Part shown: piece by piece, positions 46,008 through 54,689 of the stretch
Layout: every line of letters begins with the position of its first letter
Position numbering within the stretch: the stretch's first letter is position 1
From: Paenibacillus illinoisensis NBRC 15959
GTDB lineage: Bacteria > Bacillota > Bacilli > Paenibacillales > Paenibacillaceae
DNA: 64,000 bases
Assembly: GCF_004000925.1 (NCBI RefSeq)
Contig: NZ_BIME01000001.1
Location: forward strand, 868,001-932,000
Direction: 5' to 3'
Translations under genes and position numbers: made by a program
Notes under the pieces: model-generated
Databases searched by the model: none
What the model was told of the DNA's origin: nothing
What the model saw: the letters and a program-made list of their open reading frames with translations, nothing else

Positions 46008-46053
46008 AAAAAGAACGCCGATTCTGTTTCAAAACAGAATCGGCGTTCTTTTG
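46008..46053. terminator. Bidirectional terminator between the TPR and phosphotransferase genes
   Basis: AAAAGAACGCCGATTCTG pairs perfectly with CAGAATCGGCGTTCTTTT around a short loop, with A and T runs on both sides. Confidence 0.92.
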
Positions 46054-46085
46054 TTTATAATGGTTAAACAAAGGCAGCTGCCTGT

Positions 46086-47141
46086 TCACGTTAATAATTT
46101 GCGTAACCGCTCCTCATTACGATTCATCCAGAGGATCCGCTCTTGCAGCTTAATGATCTGGTTAACTGCAACATCGGGTTCATCCGTTCCTTCGAACATG
46201 CGACTGATAAAATGCATAACCACATCGAGACTGCGCAGCAGAATAAGCTGCGGAATAGCCAGCAGTTCATCCGGCTCCAGAATCACCTGTTTCCGAAATC
46301 CTCGGATCAGTCCTTCGAGCGCCTCCCACATCCATTCATCACTCTTGTCCATAGTTAGCAGGTCCGACATGGGAACAGCCAGCTCCATGACCCGCAGATC
46401 CCATGTGGCAAACTCAAAATCCAGAATGGAACAGATTCGGCCATCGTCGTCCGACAAGACGTTTGATGCGTTCACATCTCCGTGAACCAGTTGATGAGGC
46501 AGACGTTCCATCCCGTTTAGAGACTCGAACAAAGCTGGAAGCACAGGCAGCAGATCCTGCATTTCTTCTGCGCACGCCTGGAGCTCGCTAGGTGGTGACG
46601 TACATAGCTGTATCAATTTCTCTGGCGGACAGAGTGGATATGCCTGTTGAATTTGATAATAAGGTGGGTATACAGGTTCAAGTGATATTTCCAGTCTTGA
46701 CAGAGCACCAGACAGCAAACCCGCCGCATGTCCCAGTTCAACAAGCTGATTTGGCCTATTCCACACCGGATTCTTGCCCGTATTATACGTAAAGAGGGCT
46801 GCGATTTTGTACTGTTCATTCCTCGGATCGTAAATGGAATGGAACGTGTGCCCATCCCCCTTTATAGCTTTGACTGGAGCTGGTACCATAAGTCCGAAGT
46901 CCGATTCTCTCAGTGCCGATAACACATGGTGCTCAAACGCAATTTTCACAAGATCCGTATGTGTTTCGTACACCCTGAGAACATAACGCTCGCCATCCAG
47001 TTTAAGCATATACGTTGTGTTGTTCATTCCGCCGTATCTGCGTTCCGCTTCCCAGCAGGATTGAGGTAGAAATACGGATATCACTTCCTGTATCAGCTGT
47101 CGTTCCAGATCCTCATGAGGACGTAAATGAATGTTGTGCAC
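46086..47141 (-). CDS. Phosphotransferase enzyme family protein (APH/homoserine kinase-like)
   Basis: Kinase-fold protein of 351 residues of the APH superfamily. The catalytic loop is HQLVHGDVNASNVL with the Asp base and Asn, and the metal-binding motif is ILDFEFATWD. The N-terminal lobe has GGMNNTTYMLKLDGERYVLRVY in two strands, with the ATP-binding lysine replaced in position by Arg (YVLRVYE), as in some homoserine kinase type II relatives. The substrate is unknown: antibiotic, choline-like and homoserine kinases share this fold. The GTG start follows AAGGAG by 9 bp. It appears to be a single-gene unit ended by a strong terminator. Confidence 0.82.
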   Translation of the reverse strand: MHNIHLRPHEDLERQLIQEVISVFLPQSCWEAERRYGGMNNTTYMLKLDGERYVLRVYETHTDLVKIAFEHHVLSALRESDFGLMVPAPVKAIKGDGHTFHSIYDPRNEQYKIAALFTYNTGKNPVWNRPNQLVELGHAAGLLSGALSRLEISLEPVYPPYYQIQQAYPLCPPEKLIQLCTSPPSELQACAEEMQDLLPVLPALFESLNGMERLPHQLVHGDVNASNVLSDDDGRICSILDFEFATWDLRVMELAVPMSDLLTMDKSDEWMWEALEGLIRGFRKQVILEPDELLAIPQLILLRSLDVVMHFISRMFEGTDEPDVAVNQIIKLQERILWMNRNEERLRKLLT

Positions 47142-47284
47142 CGATTAATACTCCTTCATCTGTAATGTCTATATGAATCGACAAGATAAAATCCCTTATT
47201 CTCCCCATCTTAACGTATGCCCATATGCGGGTCCAGTCTGAATCAGGATACCCACAGCCATCTCGTAATGTCCTAATGAGTTCT

Positions 47285-47914
47285 TCAGTTAAAAGGTCTA
47301 TACCCCATACGATTCAGTTGGTCCGCAATAACACGATACCCTCTTGCATTGGGATGAACACGATCCCAGAATAACAATTCCCGTTCATGCCCTTCAAAAC
47401 GGTCGTACACCTGAGCACAGGCGTAGTTCCCCGACCCTGCACCATTCAGAAAGGAATTATACTGACGAACCCAATACGCTGCCTCTGCGGCTTGAGGATA
47501 CGGGTTGTACAATCCGATCGTTCGGACCAAATAGGCACTGTTACCTTTTAACTGACGAATATGTCTCATGATCTGTGAAACGTTACTGCGGGTATCTCCA
47601 AGCACCTGTGTCATTTTACTTGCGCTTGGCATAGCTCCGCTCGCCTTGAATGTGCGAATGAGATCATTCCCGCCAATGGATATTGTAATAATGTCCGCTT
47701 CGCGCAGAGACTGTCTTACCCTCGTGTTGGAGGATACCATTTGCATCAGTTCACCTGAGGTTAATCCGTTGACCCCCATATTATCCATCGAGACAAATGT
47801 GCGAACATTCATTTCTGCCATTCTGCGGTACAAAGGAACAAAGCCGGTGCCCAGCAGCGCGCCTGTGCCTACCGTTAACGAGTCTCCAATGGCCGCATAT
47901 CGATATACCATCAC
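47285..47914 (-). CDS. SGNH/GDSL lipase-like hydrolase
   Basis: Hydrolase of 209 residues without signal peptide. The blocks are AAIGDSLTVGTGALLG with the nucleophile Ser, MGVNGLTSGE, the IGGNDLIRT block III, and DRVHPNARGYRVIADQL with Asp and His. The pattern resembles Bacillus lysophospholipase-like GDSL proteins of the YpmR group. The start is GTG (or ATG one codon later) after AGAGGGG. There is no operon partner. Lysophospholipid or acyl-ester substrates are possible, but not shown by the sequence. Distinct from the polysaccharide-linked SGNH gene at 32075-32737. Confidence 0.88.
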   Translation of the reverse strand: MMVYRYAAIGDSLTVGTGALLGTGFVPLYRRMAEMNVRTFVSMDNMGVNGLTSGELMQMVSSNTRVRQSLREADIITISIGGNDLIRTFKASGAMPSASKMTQVLGDTRSNVSQIMRHIRQLKGNSAYLVRTIGLYNPYPQAAEAAYWVRQYNSFLNGAGSGNYACAQVYDRFEGHERELLFWDRVHPNARGYRVIADQLNRMGYRPFN

Positions 47915-48043
47915 CGTCGCCCCTCTCTGCTAACTTATGACTGACTGCTATATCTATATGAAAGAACCGAAGACAAGGCGCGGGATGGTGTCCGTAGGCG
48001 CATACCTTTATTTTTTACGACATGCACATATTTCCTCAAAATG

Positions 48044-48083
48044 AAAAGCCCCTACGAAAATATTCATATTTCGTAGGGGCTTT
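48044..48083. terminator. Terminator of the MMPL operon
   Basis: AAAGCCCCTACGAAA pairs with TTTCGTAGGGGCTTT around a 9-10 base loop, with T-rich flanks. Confidence 0.9.
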
Positions 48084-48095
48084 ATATGATTTTAA

Positions 48096-51000
48096 CTACA
48101 TGCTCATCGTACGGTCCGAATCCGCTGAATCATTCTGATCCTTATTAGGGAAAGGCCACCAGTTGGCCCGGCCGAACATCTTCACCATGACAGGCACGAA
48201 GAACGGCAGGAACAGCAATGAATACAGAACCAAACCACTAAGAACAACGGTAGCAATCTGCATCATGGAGAGAACTCCGGATGGATACATGGCAGCAAAG
48301 GTTCCGCTCAGAATAACGGCTGCTGACAGAATCACCGTACCCATGTTTTTCATGGCATACAGCATTGCATCCTGAACGCTCATGCCTTTATTTTCATTGA
48401 ATCTATCCATCAGGAAGATACTGTAATCCACACCAAGCGCAATCAGCATTACGAATCCGAAGAATGGCGTAACCCAGCTGATGCCCGCAAAACCAAGGAT
48501 ATTCACGAATATCGCCTCGGTTAGAGCCATGGATGTGAAATAGGCCAGCAACAGGGAAACGATCAAATATAGCGGCATGATCACGGATCTCAGAAGCAGG
48601 ACTAGAACGATAAATGTGCCTGCAAGCATGAGCATAACCGTGCGTGTGTAGTCGTTGTTGGAGATCTCCTGTAAATCAGCGAATGTGCTGGTTACCCCGC
48701 CGACAGCAATGTCTGCTTTTTCCAGCGCACTACCCTGTACCGCACGGTGAACCGCAGCTTCGATATCCGGTACGCGATCAATCGCTTCAATACCGTACGG
48801 ATTTTCAGCGAAAATAACATCTATCGTCATGGTCTTCCGATCCTGGGACAGATACGTATCGAATACCTGTGCAAAGTCTTTGTTGCTCAACGCTTCTTCA
48901 GGTACATACCAGCCGGCCAGATCGGAATCCGGTGAATTCTGCAGCTGTGTCAAATAATCCTGTGCGGAATCAAGACCACCGGACACCTGCGCAATTCCAT
49001 CCACACTCTGATTCAAACCATCTGTTAATTGGGTCAGCTGACCACTGAGGTCCGAGAAGCCTTGGCTAATTTTCTCCTGACCACCCTGAAGCTGGCTGAG
49101 TCCATCCTGGATGGAAGGAATCTCACTGATCACTTTACCTTGACCATCTGCTGCCTGCTTCAGCCCGGCTTCAAGCTGTCCTATTCCCGTTACAATCTGA
49201 CCCAGCCCACTAGCCAGAGCCTGTTGTCCAGATGCAGCGGAAGTGAAGCCTTCGTTAGCCTGGTTGATCCCTGCAGCAGCTTGACTCAGATTGCTTTGAA
49301 TCTGTCCTAGTGCCTGGGCAAGCTGGGCTGTACCTGTTCCCGTTTCCCCAAGTGTACCTTTGACCCGCAGATAGTCTGCGTCCTGCAGCAGTTCAGGGTA
49401 TCTTTCTTCAAGCGCTGCAAATGATTCATTCAGACTGGTTAGCGCCGTAGATATGCCTGTCAGCTGCTGCTGAATTTCCCCGGTACCCTCGCCAAGCGCA
49501 GCTACGCCTGCACCAGCCTGACGGTAAGCGTCAAGCAGCTGATTACTCGCCTGAGCTAGCTGGTCAGCACTTGTTTTCGCCTGCTGCAGTCCTGCTTGCA
49601 AATCACCAGCACCGGCCGAGCCGTCACGAATTCCTTGCTCAATCTGCTGAAGACCTTCGGACAACTGGCTAATTCCCGATTGCAGCTGGGACGTACCTTT
49701 GCTCAGTTCTCCGGCACCATTTGCAGCTTCTTTGATCTGAGGTTCGTTCTTGCTTAATTGACTGCTGGCTTCGCTAAGACCATCACGAATTTTATCCAGA
49801 CCCGTCTTGCCTTCACCGAGTCCGTCCGATAAAGTCCCCACTTGCTGAGTGACTTCGAAATCCTTGACCTCGTCACCCGTCGGACGTGTCATGCTGCGTA
49901 CCCCGGAGATTCCCGGCACCTTCTCCACTTCGCGACTGATTTTCTCGGCTACGGCCATATATTTGGCATTGTCCATCGGTTCATCATTTTGGATCACAAT
50001 CTGACCCGGCAGGGATTCCCCCGGACCAAAGCTTTCCGAGATAATGTTGAACGCTTTTACCGAATCATACTTCTCACCAATCTCATCCAAGCTGTTAAAC
50101 GATAATTTCCCATCGTACGTGGCCAGAAGCGGCACGCAGACAGCTGCGACAATAAGCAGCGCAGCCCATGGACGTTTTAGAGAGAAGCGACCCGCTGCTC
50201 CATAGATCTTGCTCTCCGCATGTTCGAGTGAACCTTTGGAGGGCCAGAACAGCTTCTTGCCCAGCACCGCCATGAAGAACGGAACAATGGTAACCAGAGC
50301 AAGCATCATTACGGCAATGCCGACTGCGACTGCCACTGCGGAACGGTACAGCATAAACTGTGCAAAACCGATGGCGACAAAACCAACCAGCACGGCAAGA
50401 GCAGAGAAGAATACCGTTTTGCCTGCTGTCCGATAGGTTGCAATAATCGCTTCCCACGTCGTTTCATGATGGGCCAATTCTTCCTTGAATCGGCTGATGA
50501 GCAGGATACAGTAATCGGTACCAATCCCGAACATGACGGCAACCATGAAAATCTGCGTAAAGGTCGAAATCGGGAAATCCACCCCATCGACCAGGAATGC
50601 AACAATCTGCTGCGATACAATATAGCTGATACCCACGGTAAGCAGAGGGACAAATGGAGCTACAAACGAACGGAATACAAGGAACAATATGAGCAAAATA
50701 AATACAACCGTAATATACTCCGATTTCTTGAGTCCCTCCTGGGAACTCTCTACCGTATCTTCATCGATTAATCCTTTACCGGTTATGTAGTGTTCCACAT
50801 TGACCGAGTCCAGCGTTTCATTAAGATCCTCACGCATTTCCTTGACAGTACGATCTCCCTGATCGATAGACAGGGACGTCAGGATCGTCTTTCCATCAGC
50901 AGAGATCATTTTGTCTGACAGTTCTGGCTGGGAGAAGGGCTCCAAGATGGACAAAATGCCGAGTTCTTCTTTCTTCGACTCCAGCTGCTTTACAGCCTTC

Positions 51001-51263
51001 TCAGCCTCTTGTTTGCCTACCGTACCCAAACCATCTGGGTTATAAAAAACAAGTGCCAGCTGACTGCCCTGCTGTTCGCCTTTTTGTGCAGCAGCTTCAT
51101 CGAGGATGGCAGCTGCCTGGGTGGATGAGTACCCTTCCGGGACCGAAAACTGTCCTTTTTCCCGAATTAGTTCACTCATGTTGGGGGCTGTGAACATCAA
51201 TACGGCGGCTACAACAACCCATAACCCCATCAACCACCATCTTGCTTTCAGAATCGTTCTCAT
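48096..51263 (-). CDS. MMPL/RND-family transporter with long repeat insert (YdgH type)
   Basis: Large membrane exporter of 1055 residues. One N-terminal membrane helix (about 10-27), a first external domain, five helices (about 183-345) with GIGTDY (246-251), another helix (about 366-382), a long external insert, then a second block of helices (about 878-1035) with ALGVDYSIF. The insert (about 475-790) is built of short Gly/Gln/Ser-rich amphipathic repeats such as LSEGLQQIEQGIRDG, like those of YhgE-type proteins. It is coupled to a MarR gene by an ATGA overlap, so export of a toxic amphiphile sensed by MarR is likely. The substrate is unknown. Confidence 0.9.
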   Translation of the reverse strand: MRTILKARWWLMGLWVVVAAVLMFTAPNMSELIREKGQFSVPEGYSSTQAAAILDEAAAQKGEQQGSQLALVFYNPDGLGTVGKQEAEKAVKQLESKKEELGILSILEPFSQPELSDKMISADGKTILTSLSIDQGDRTVKEMREDLNETLDSVNVEHYITGKGLIDEDTVESSQEGLKKSEYITVVFILLILFLVFRSFVAPFVPLLTVGISYIVSQQIVAFLVDGVDFPISTFTQIFMVAVMFGIGTDYCILLISRFKEELAHHETTWEAIIATYRTAGKTVFFSALAVLVGFVAIGFAQFMLYRSAVAVAVGIAVMMLALVTIVPFFMAVLGKKLFWPSKGSLEHAESKIYGAAGRFSLKRPWAALLIVAAVCVPLLATYDGKLSFNSLDEIGEKYDSVKAFNIISESFGPGESLPGQIVIQNDEPMDNAKYMAVAEKISREVEKVPGISGVRSMTRPTGDEVKDFEVTQQVGTLSDGLGEGKTGLDKIRDGLSEASSQLSKNEPQIKEAANGAGELSKGTSQLQSGISQLSEGLQQIEQGIRDGSAGAGDLQAGLQQAKTSADQLAQASNQLLDAYRQAGAGVAALGEGTGEIQQQLTGISTALTSLNESFAALEERYPELLQDADYLRVKGTLGETGTGTAQLAQALGQIQSNLSQAAAGINQANEGFTSAASGQQALASGLGQIVTGIGQLEAGLKQAADGQGKVISEIPSIQDGLSQLQGGQEKISQGFSDLSGQLTQLTDGLNQSVDGIAQVSGGLDSAQDYLTQLQNSPDSDLAGWYVPEEALSNKDFAQVFDTYLSQDRKTMTIDVIFAENPYGIEAIDRVPDIEAAVHRAVQGSALEKADIAVGGVTSTFADLQEISNNDYTRTVMLMLAGTFIVLVLLLRSVIMPLYLIVSLLLAYFTSMALTEAIFVNILGFAGISWVTPFFGFVMLIALGVDYSIFLMDRFNENKGMSVQDAMLYAMKNMGTVILSAAVILSGTFAAMYPSGVLSMMQIATVVLSGLVLYSLLFLPFFVPVMVKMFGRANWWPFPNKDQNDSADSDRTMSM

Positions 51264-51718
51264 TCGCTCTCCTGTCCTCCCTCATTCGTTAGCAAGGTCG
51301 CCAACTTCTCAAAGGATTCAATAAAATTCTGTACTTCTTCCGGCTTAAAATGAACCAGGTACGGCTCAAGAAGCTGCTGTATTTCCCGTTCTGTCTCGCG
51401 GTATACCTGACGGCCAGTATCTGTCAATGTCAGATATACCACTCTGCGATCCCGCTCATCTCCAGCCCGATGGACCAGATCCCGATCAACCAGCTTGTTA
51501 ACCAGTGCCGTGATGCTGCTTTTTCCGACGCAGAGGAGCTCTGACAGATCAGATGGTGTGCAGGATGGTTTCTCTTCAATCAAACGGAGAGCACAGAACT
51601 GGTCTGTTGTCATGGTCTGCCCCACCTTTTCACGGATTCGCGTATCAAACTGTTTGGATACCAGGAACGATGCATCCAGATAACGGTTCACCAAACTTTT
51701 GGCATCCGGTGTATTCAT
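51260..51718 (-). CDS. MarR-family transcriptional regulator
   Basis: Repressor of 152 residues with a central winged helix (about 40-110): TPSDLSELLCVGKSSITALV and DERDRRVVYLTLTDTGR as the wing. It is first in a two-gene operon, and its stop overlaps the MMPL start by four bases. The upstream region contains a palindrome and further ATAGTTTCA-like half-sites, a strong hint of autoregulation together with the exporter. The ATG gives MNTPDAKSLV. The inducing ligand is unknown. MarR-MMPL or MarR-efflux pairs usually respond to the compound exported. Confidence 0.92.
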   Translation of the reverse strand: MNTPDAKSLVNRYLDASFLVSKQFDTRIREKVGQTMTTDQFCALRLIEEKPSCTPSDLSELLCVGKSSITALVNKLVDRDLVHRAGDERDRRVVYLTLTDTGRQVYRETEREIQQLLEPYLVHFKPEEVQNFIESFEKLATLLTNEGGQESE

Positions 51719-51748
51719 GTTTATTCTCCTTTCTGTCCTTTCTGTCCA

Positions 51749-51802
51749 TATAGTTCACTTATCGAACTATTCTTCAATGAAACTATTCTATATTGAAACT
51801 AT
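51749..51802 (-). promoter_or_regulatory. MarR operator cluster
   Basis: TATAGTTC-N7-GAACTAT forms a palindrome at 51749-51770. Two further half-sites TGAAACTAT lie at 51778-51786 and 51794-51802. They occupy the promoter zone of the MarR-MMPL operon. Confidence 0.65.
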
Positions 51803-51849
51803 AATGCAAAGCAATACTTTATTCCTGTTATTTTGTGTTTTCACGACAA

Positions 51850-51902
51850 AGAAACAGGGCGTAAGGCTTAGCTCCCGGCCAAGTCTCACGCCCTGTTTCT
51901 TG
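51850..51902 (-). terminator. Terminator of the GNAT gene
   Basis: GAAACAGGGCGT and ACGCCCTGTTTC arms extend into a longer imperfect stem. It lies directly after the GNAT gene and before the MarR promoter. Confidence 0.8.
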
Positions 51903-51947
51903 TTTTGTTACATTACGAAGGTCACCATGATTATGGTGATCCATCAT

Positions 51948-52385
51948 CTATTCTTCGATTGCATCCTCGTCTTTTTCAAGTACACAACGGAATCGTTCGA
52001 CACCTGGATATAACTCACCCAGGCTGTATACGACAAAGCCAGTATTACGATAAAATTCCACAGCTTCCTGGTCCGTTTCCGCGATGAGCTTGTCCGGATT
52101 ATACTTCTCCAGCAGCTGTGCAATCATGCCACGGCCATAGTTTTTGAAACGGTTCTCCGGTAATACCGCAATATGTTGGATGGTAATCTCGCTGTTCCCC
52201 GTTTTCTCATACCCAACCAAGCCAACTAACTGTCCCTCATCCTCATATCCATCCAGCAGAAGCTCGTCCTTATTCACATATTGTTGCAGCGCTTGACCGA
52301 CTTGCTCCGGGTCCGGAAAAACCGAGTAGGACAGCAATTCCTGCACTTCCGGCTCCTGTATGCGTGATTTTAGATTAATCAACAC
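51948..52385 (-). CDS. GNAT-family N-acetyltransferase
   Basis: Acetyltransferase of 145 residues. The acetyl-CoA binding part is IQHIAVLPENRFKNYGRGMI, where R/Q-x-x-G-x-G/A is represented by RFKNYGRG. It is followed by the EFYRNTGF motif typical of motif B. The N-terminal part carries the acceptor site, and the acceptor is unknown. The start is GTG, 9 bp after AGGAGG. The C terminus is acidic. It stands 65 bp downstream of the BadF-type kinase gene on the same strand and may be co-transcribed with it. Its own terminator follows. Confidence 0.85.
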   Translation of the reverse strand: MLINLKSRIQEPEVQELLSYSVFPDPEQVGQALQQYVNKDELLLDGYEDEGQLVGLVGYEKTGNSEITIQHIAVLPENRFKNYGRGMIAQLLEKYNPDKLIAETDQEAVEFYRNTGFVVYSLGELYPGVERFRCVLEKDEDAIEE

Positions 52386-52450
52386 TCTTATACTCCTCCT
52401 ATGACTTGCTTAATTCCGTTATCGTATTGTAGTCGTTAGCCTGTCAAAGT

Positions 52451-53437
52451 TCAAGTCTCATACCCTTGTAACTGACTCTGAAGCGCATTGAGAGTATCCT
52501 GATTCACCTTAATACCAGCCAATTGATAAGCATCCAAGATTGCGCCGCCAACGGCAGGCAGCTTGCTGGTTATGTAAACGAACTCTCTACTTGTAGATGG
52601 ATGGTTTTGACCTAACCCTTTCTGAACGGCAGCCTTCATATAAGATGAGGTCAAGCAGCTTCCAGTCAGTGTGTAAGTGACCTGTTTAGATTGAAAACAG
52701 CTTGCCAGCATAAGAATACCTACAACAGCTGTATCTGCTGCCGAGTCACATACCCTCATCGCAAGTGGAATTTGCTGAATTGCTGCTTCCGTCACCAAGG
52801 GTGCCATTTGACTGAATTTGCGGTTCATCGCCTGTTTATCATCAGCAAACCCTGCGGCTCCAAGCGCTGCGAGCTCCGGCACTGAACGCACATTCCAATA
52901 TGCAAGAATCTGTTCGATAAAGGAATGATCCTCTGCCTCATATCGGCCTGCCAGAATTGAATGCACGGTATCGTATGACAGAAAACGCGCTGCCGTCGGC
53001 GCATAGTGCCCAAATTGGTCGTTTCGGAGCCATACTTCCTGCTCCGTCCTGGCAAGGATCAAAGACCCTGTGCCTCCAATTGCCACGATTCCAGGCCTAC
53101 CGTTAAAAGCAGCTGTATGAGCAATATGTGTATCGTTTACCGCACTTCTCCTCCCAAGGATGCCCGTTTTGGCAAGAACACCCTCGGCCCAGGTGAATTC
53201 TTCTTCCCGGTCCAGACCTGCCATACCGGCTTGAATGGCAGCCACCTGTTCTCCCTTAATGCCAGCCTGCTCCAGCGCTTCTGTAATGCCTCCGAGCACA
53301 TGCTGCTCAGCATTGAAATCGTGATAACGATTACAACCTCCCTTTTCCACATAGGACAACAGTTGTCCATCTCCATCGGCTACGGCCACTCTTGTATGGC
53401 TTCCGCCACCATCAATGCCTACCACATATGTATTCAT
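52451..53437 (-). CDS. BadF/BadG/BcrA/BcrD ATPase family sugar kinase, N-acetylglucosamine kinase-like
   Basis: ASKHA-fold kinase of 328 residues. The phosphate-1 motif is VVGIDGGGSHTRVAVAD, the second is IVAIGGTGSLI, and the adenosine motif region is LTGSCLTSSYMK. The single-chain length and motif set fit N-acetylglucosamine kinases and related 2-amino-sugar kinases of Firmicutes rather than the benzoyl-CoA reductase activators, which carry iron-sulfur cysteines. The ATG at 53437 (MNTYVVGID) is preferred over one four codons upstream, because GGGGG lies between them. It may act in recycling of cell-wall amino sugars. Confidence 0.85.
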   Translation of the reverse strand: MNTYVVGIDGGGSHTRVAVADGDGQLLSYVEKGGCNRYHDFNAEQHVLGGITEALEQAGIKGEQVAAIQAGMAGLDREEEFTWAEGVLAKTGILGRRSAVNDTHIAHTAAFNGRPGIVAIGGTGSLILARTEQEVWLRNDQFGHYAPTAARFLSYDTVHSILAGRYEAEDHSFIEQILAYWNVRSVPELAALGAAGFADDKQAMNRKFSQMAPLVTEAAIQQIPLAMRVCDSAADTAVVGILMLASCFQSKQVTYTLTGSCLTSSYMKAAVQKGLGQNHPSTSREFVYITSKLPAVGGAILDAYQLAGIKVNQDTLNALQSQLQGYET

Positions 53438-53498
53438 CGTATCCCCCATACTCTGATAATAGACTGTATTAACGACGTTTCCTTATGTCATAGAAAAC

Positions 53499-53543
53499 AG
53501 AACTGCCGGGCTGCATAACCTCATACTTCCCGGCAGGTTCTGC
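53499..53543 (-). terminator. Terminator of the methyltransferase gene
   Basis: CAGAACTGCCGGG and CCCGGCAGGTTCTG pair with one bulge around an 18-base loop. The minus-strand side ends in TTTTC, and the stem reaches the methyltransferase stop codon. Confidence 0.8.
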
Positions 53544-54256
53544 TATTGCTTCTGTACGGCAAAACGAAGCAATTCGCAGCGGAACTGTGTCGGTTCATCG
53601 TACTTTTCTTCTTCAATGGTCTGAGTTACGTGTTCCTGAAGCAGGATATTCCATCCTGCATATGACTCTTCAAGCAATTCGGTGGCCTTGGCTGTTGACA
53701 GATTTAGTTCGATCAAAGGCTCAATTCGCCGTCCAGTGCTAATCTCCTGCTCCTCTACACTTGTACTCATCGTGATGCAATGAATCCCACCTGTGCGTGT
53801 CCCTGCCTGAAGACGACTTAGTGCTTCCAGAAAAGCATTTTCATCGGATACGTGCTCCAGACAGGAACAAGCTGCAATAAAATCAAAAGTATTCGGCCTG
53901 ATATCATAATGCTCCACGTCTGCTTTCACGGCTTTTACCATATGATCAACCTGATATTTCTTCGCATATTTCCGAAGTCCTTCAACTGCTTCATCCAGCA
54001 GATCCACTCCAATAACCTCGCTGTCCGTTTGCTGCAGACGCTGTGCAATTGGAATGGTGTGTCGCCCTACACCGCATCCCAGATCAAGCACTCGCAGTTC
54101 CGATTTGTGTGCAAGCAAACGTTCCAGCATCTCCATCACCATTGGCATCGGTCTAGCCATCCACGTTCCGGCTTCAAATAGCTCATTATTCTGATAAAAG
54201 TTCGAATGGTAGCCTGCCTCCGCTTTGCGCGCTGCTTCGAATTGTTCATTTCCCAT
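53543..54256 (-). CDS. Class I SAM-dependent methyltransferase (TehB-like)
   Basis: Methyltransferase of 237 residues with motif I VLDLGCGVGRHTIPIA (about 56-71), the acidic motif II VIGVDLLDEA, then KADVEHYD and the post-I motif FDFIAACSCLEHV. The pattern resembles TehB and UbiE-like enzymes with small-molecule substrates, and the acceptor cannot be read. I chose the ATG at 54256 (MGNEQFEAAR), 6 bp after GGGGGTG. A GTG three codons upstream overlaps that site. It follows a zinc-ribbon membrane protein gene by 21 bp on the same strand. Confidence 0.85.
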   Translation of the reverse strand: MGNEQFEAARKAEAGYHSNFYQNNELFEAGTWMARPMPMVMEMLERLLAHKSELRVLDLGCGVGRHTIPIAQRLQQTDSEVIGVDLLDEAVEGLRKYAKKYQVDHMVKAVKADVEHYDIRPNTFDFIAACSCLEHVSDENAFLEALSRLQAGTRTGGIHCITMSTSVEEQEISTGRRIEPLIELNLSTAKATELLEESYAGWNILLQEHVTQTIEEEKYDEPTQFRCELLRFAVQKQ

Positions 54257-54277
54257 GAATGGCACCCCCGTAATAAA

Positions 54278-54628
54278 CTAGAATTGGATTGTCAGCGTTC
54301 CTGAGATCGAAATAAGAATGATGGCCCAAATGATTAACACGAGCAGGGCACCTGTGACAAGCATCTTCCCGGTGTCCCTTTTGTAAGGATCGTCATTAAA
54401 TAACATTACCCCGCCAATGGCAATCGCTATCGGAGGAAGAAGAATCGCAATTAAAATTAGCAGACCTATGGAGTAACGATCCAATAAACCCTCCTCGTAT
54501 TCTTCCATTTGTGTAGTCTCCGCAGGAACGGTCTTCATTTCAACCAGATTGCCACATGCTTTGCATTTGAACTCGTCTACACCCATTTCCTGTTGACAGT
54601 AAGAACAGACTCTTCGTGATCGCGGCAT
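54278..54628 (-). CDS. Zinc-ribbon protein with two membrane helices, function unknown
   Basis: Protein of 116 residues. The N terminus has the zinc ribbon C8-SYC-x-C: VCSYCQQEM and FKCKACGNL form two CxxC pairs. A polar acidic linker follows, then two membrane segments (about 54-78 and 88-108). Such proteins are common and uncharacterised in Bacillales. The ATG at 54628 (MPRSRRVCSY) follows GGGAGGTG. A longer frame is not supported. Its neighbours, a methyltransferase and a membrane-anchored hydrolase on the same strand, give no clear clue. Confidence 0.75.
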   Translation of the reverse strand: MPRSRRVCSYCQQEMGVDEFKCKACGNLVEMKTVPAETTQMEEYEEGLLDRYSIGLLILIAILLPPIAIAIGGVMLFNDDPYKRDTGKMLVTGALLVLIIWAIILISISGTLTIQF

Positions 54629-54689
54629 GCTGCACCTCCCTGTTATAAGCACCTACTTTTAACTACCCGGCATATCTCATATCTAATAT

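Noticed and set aside
51749..51802. CRISPR-like short repeats
   Set aside because: Repeats are short, few and palindromic in a promoter, as expected for MarR half-sites. There are no spacers of regular length.
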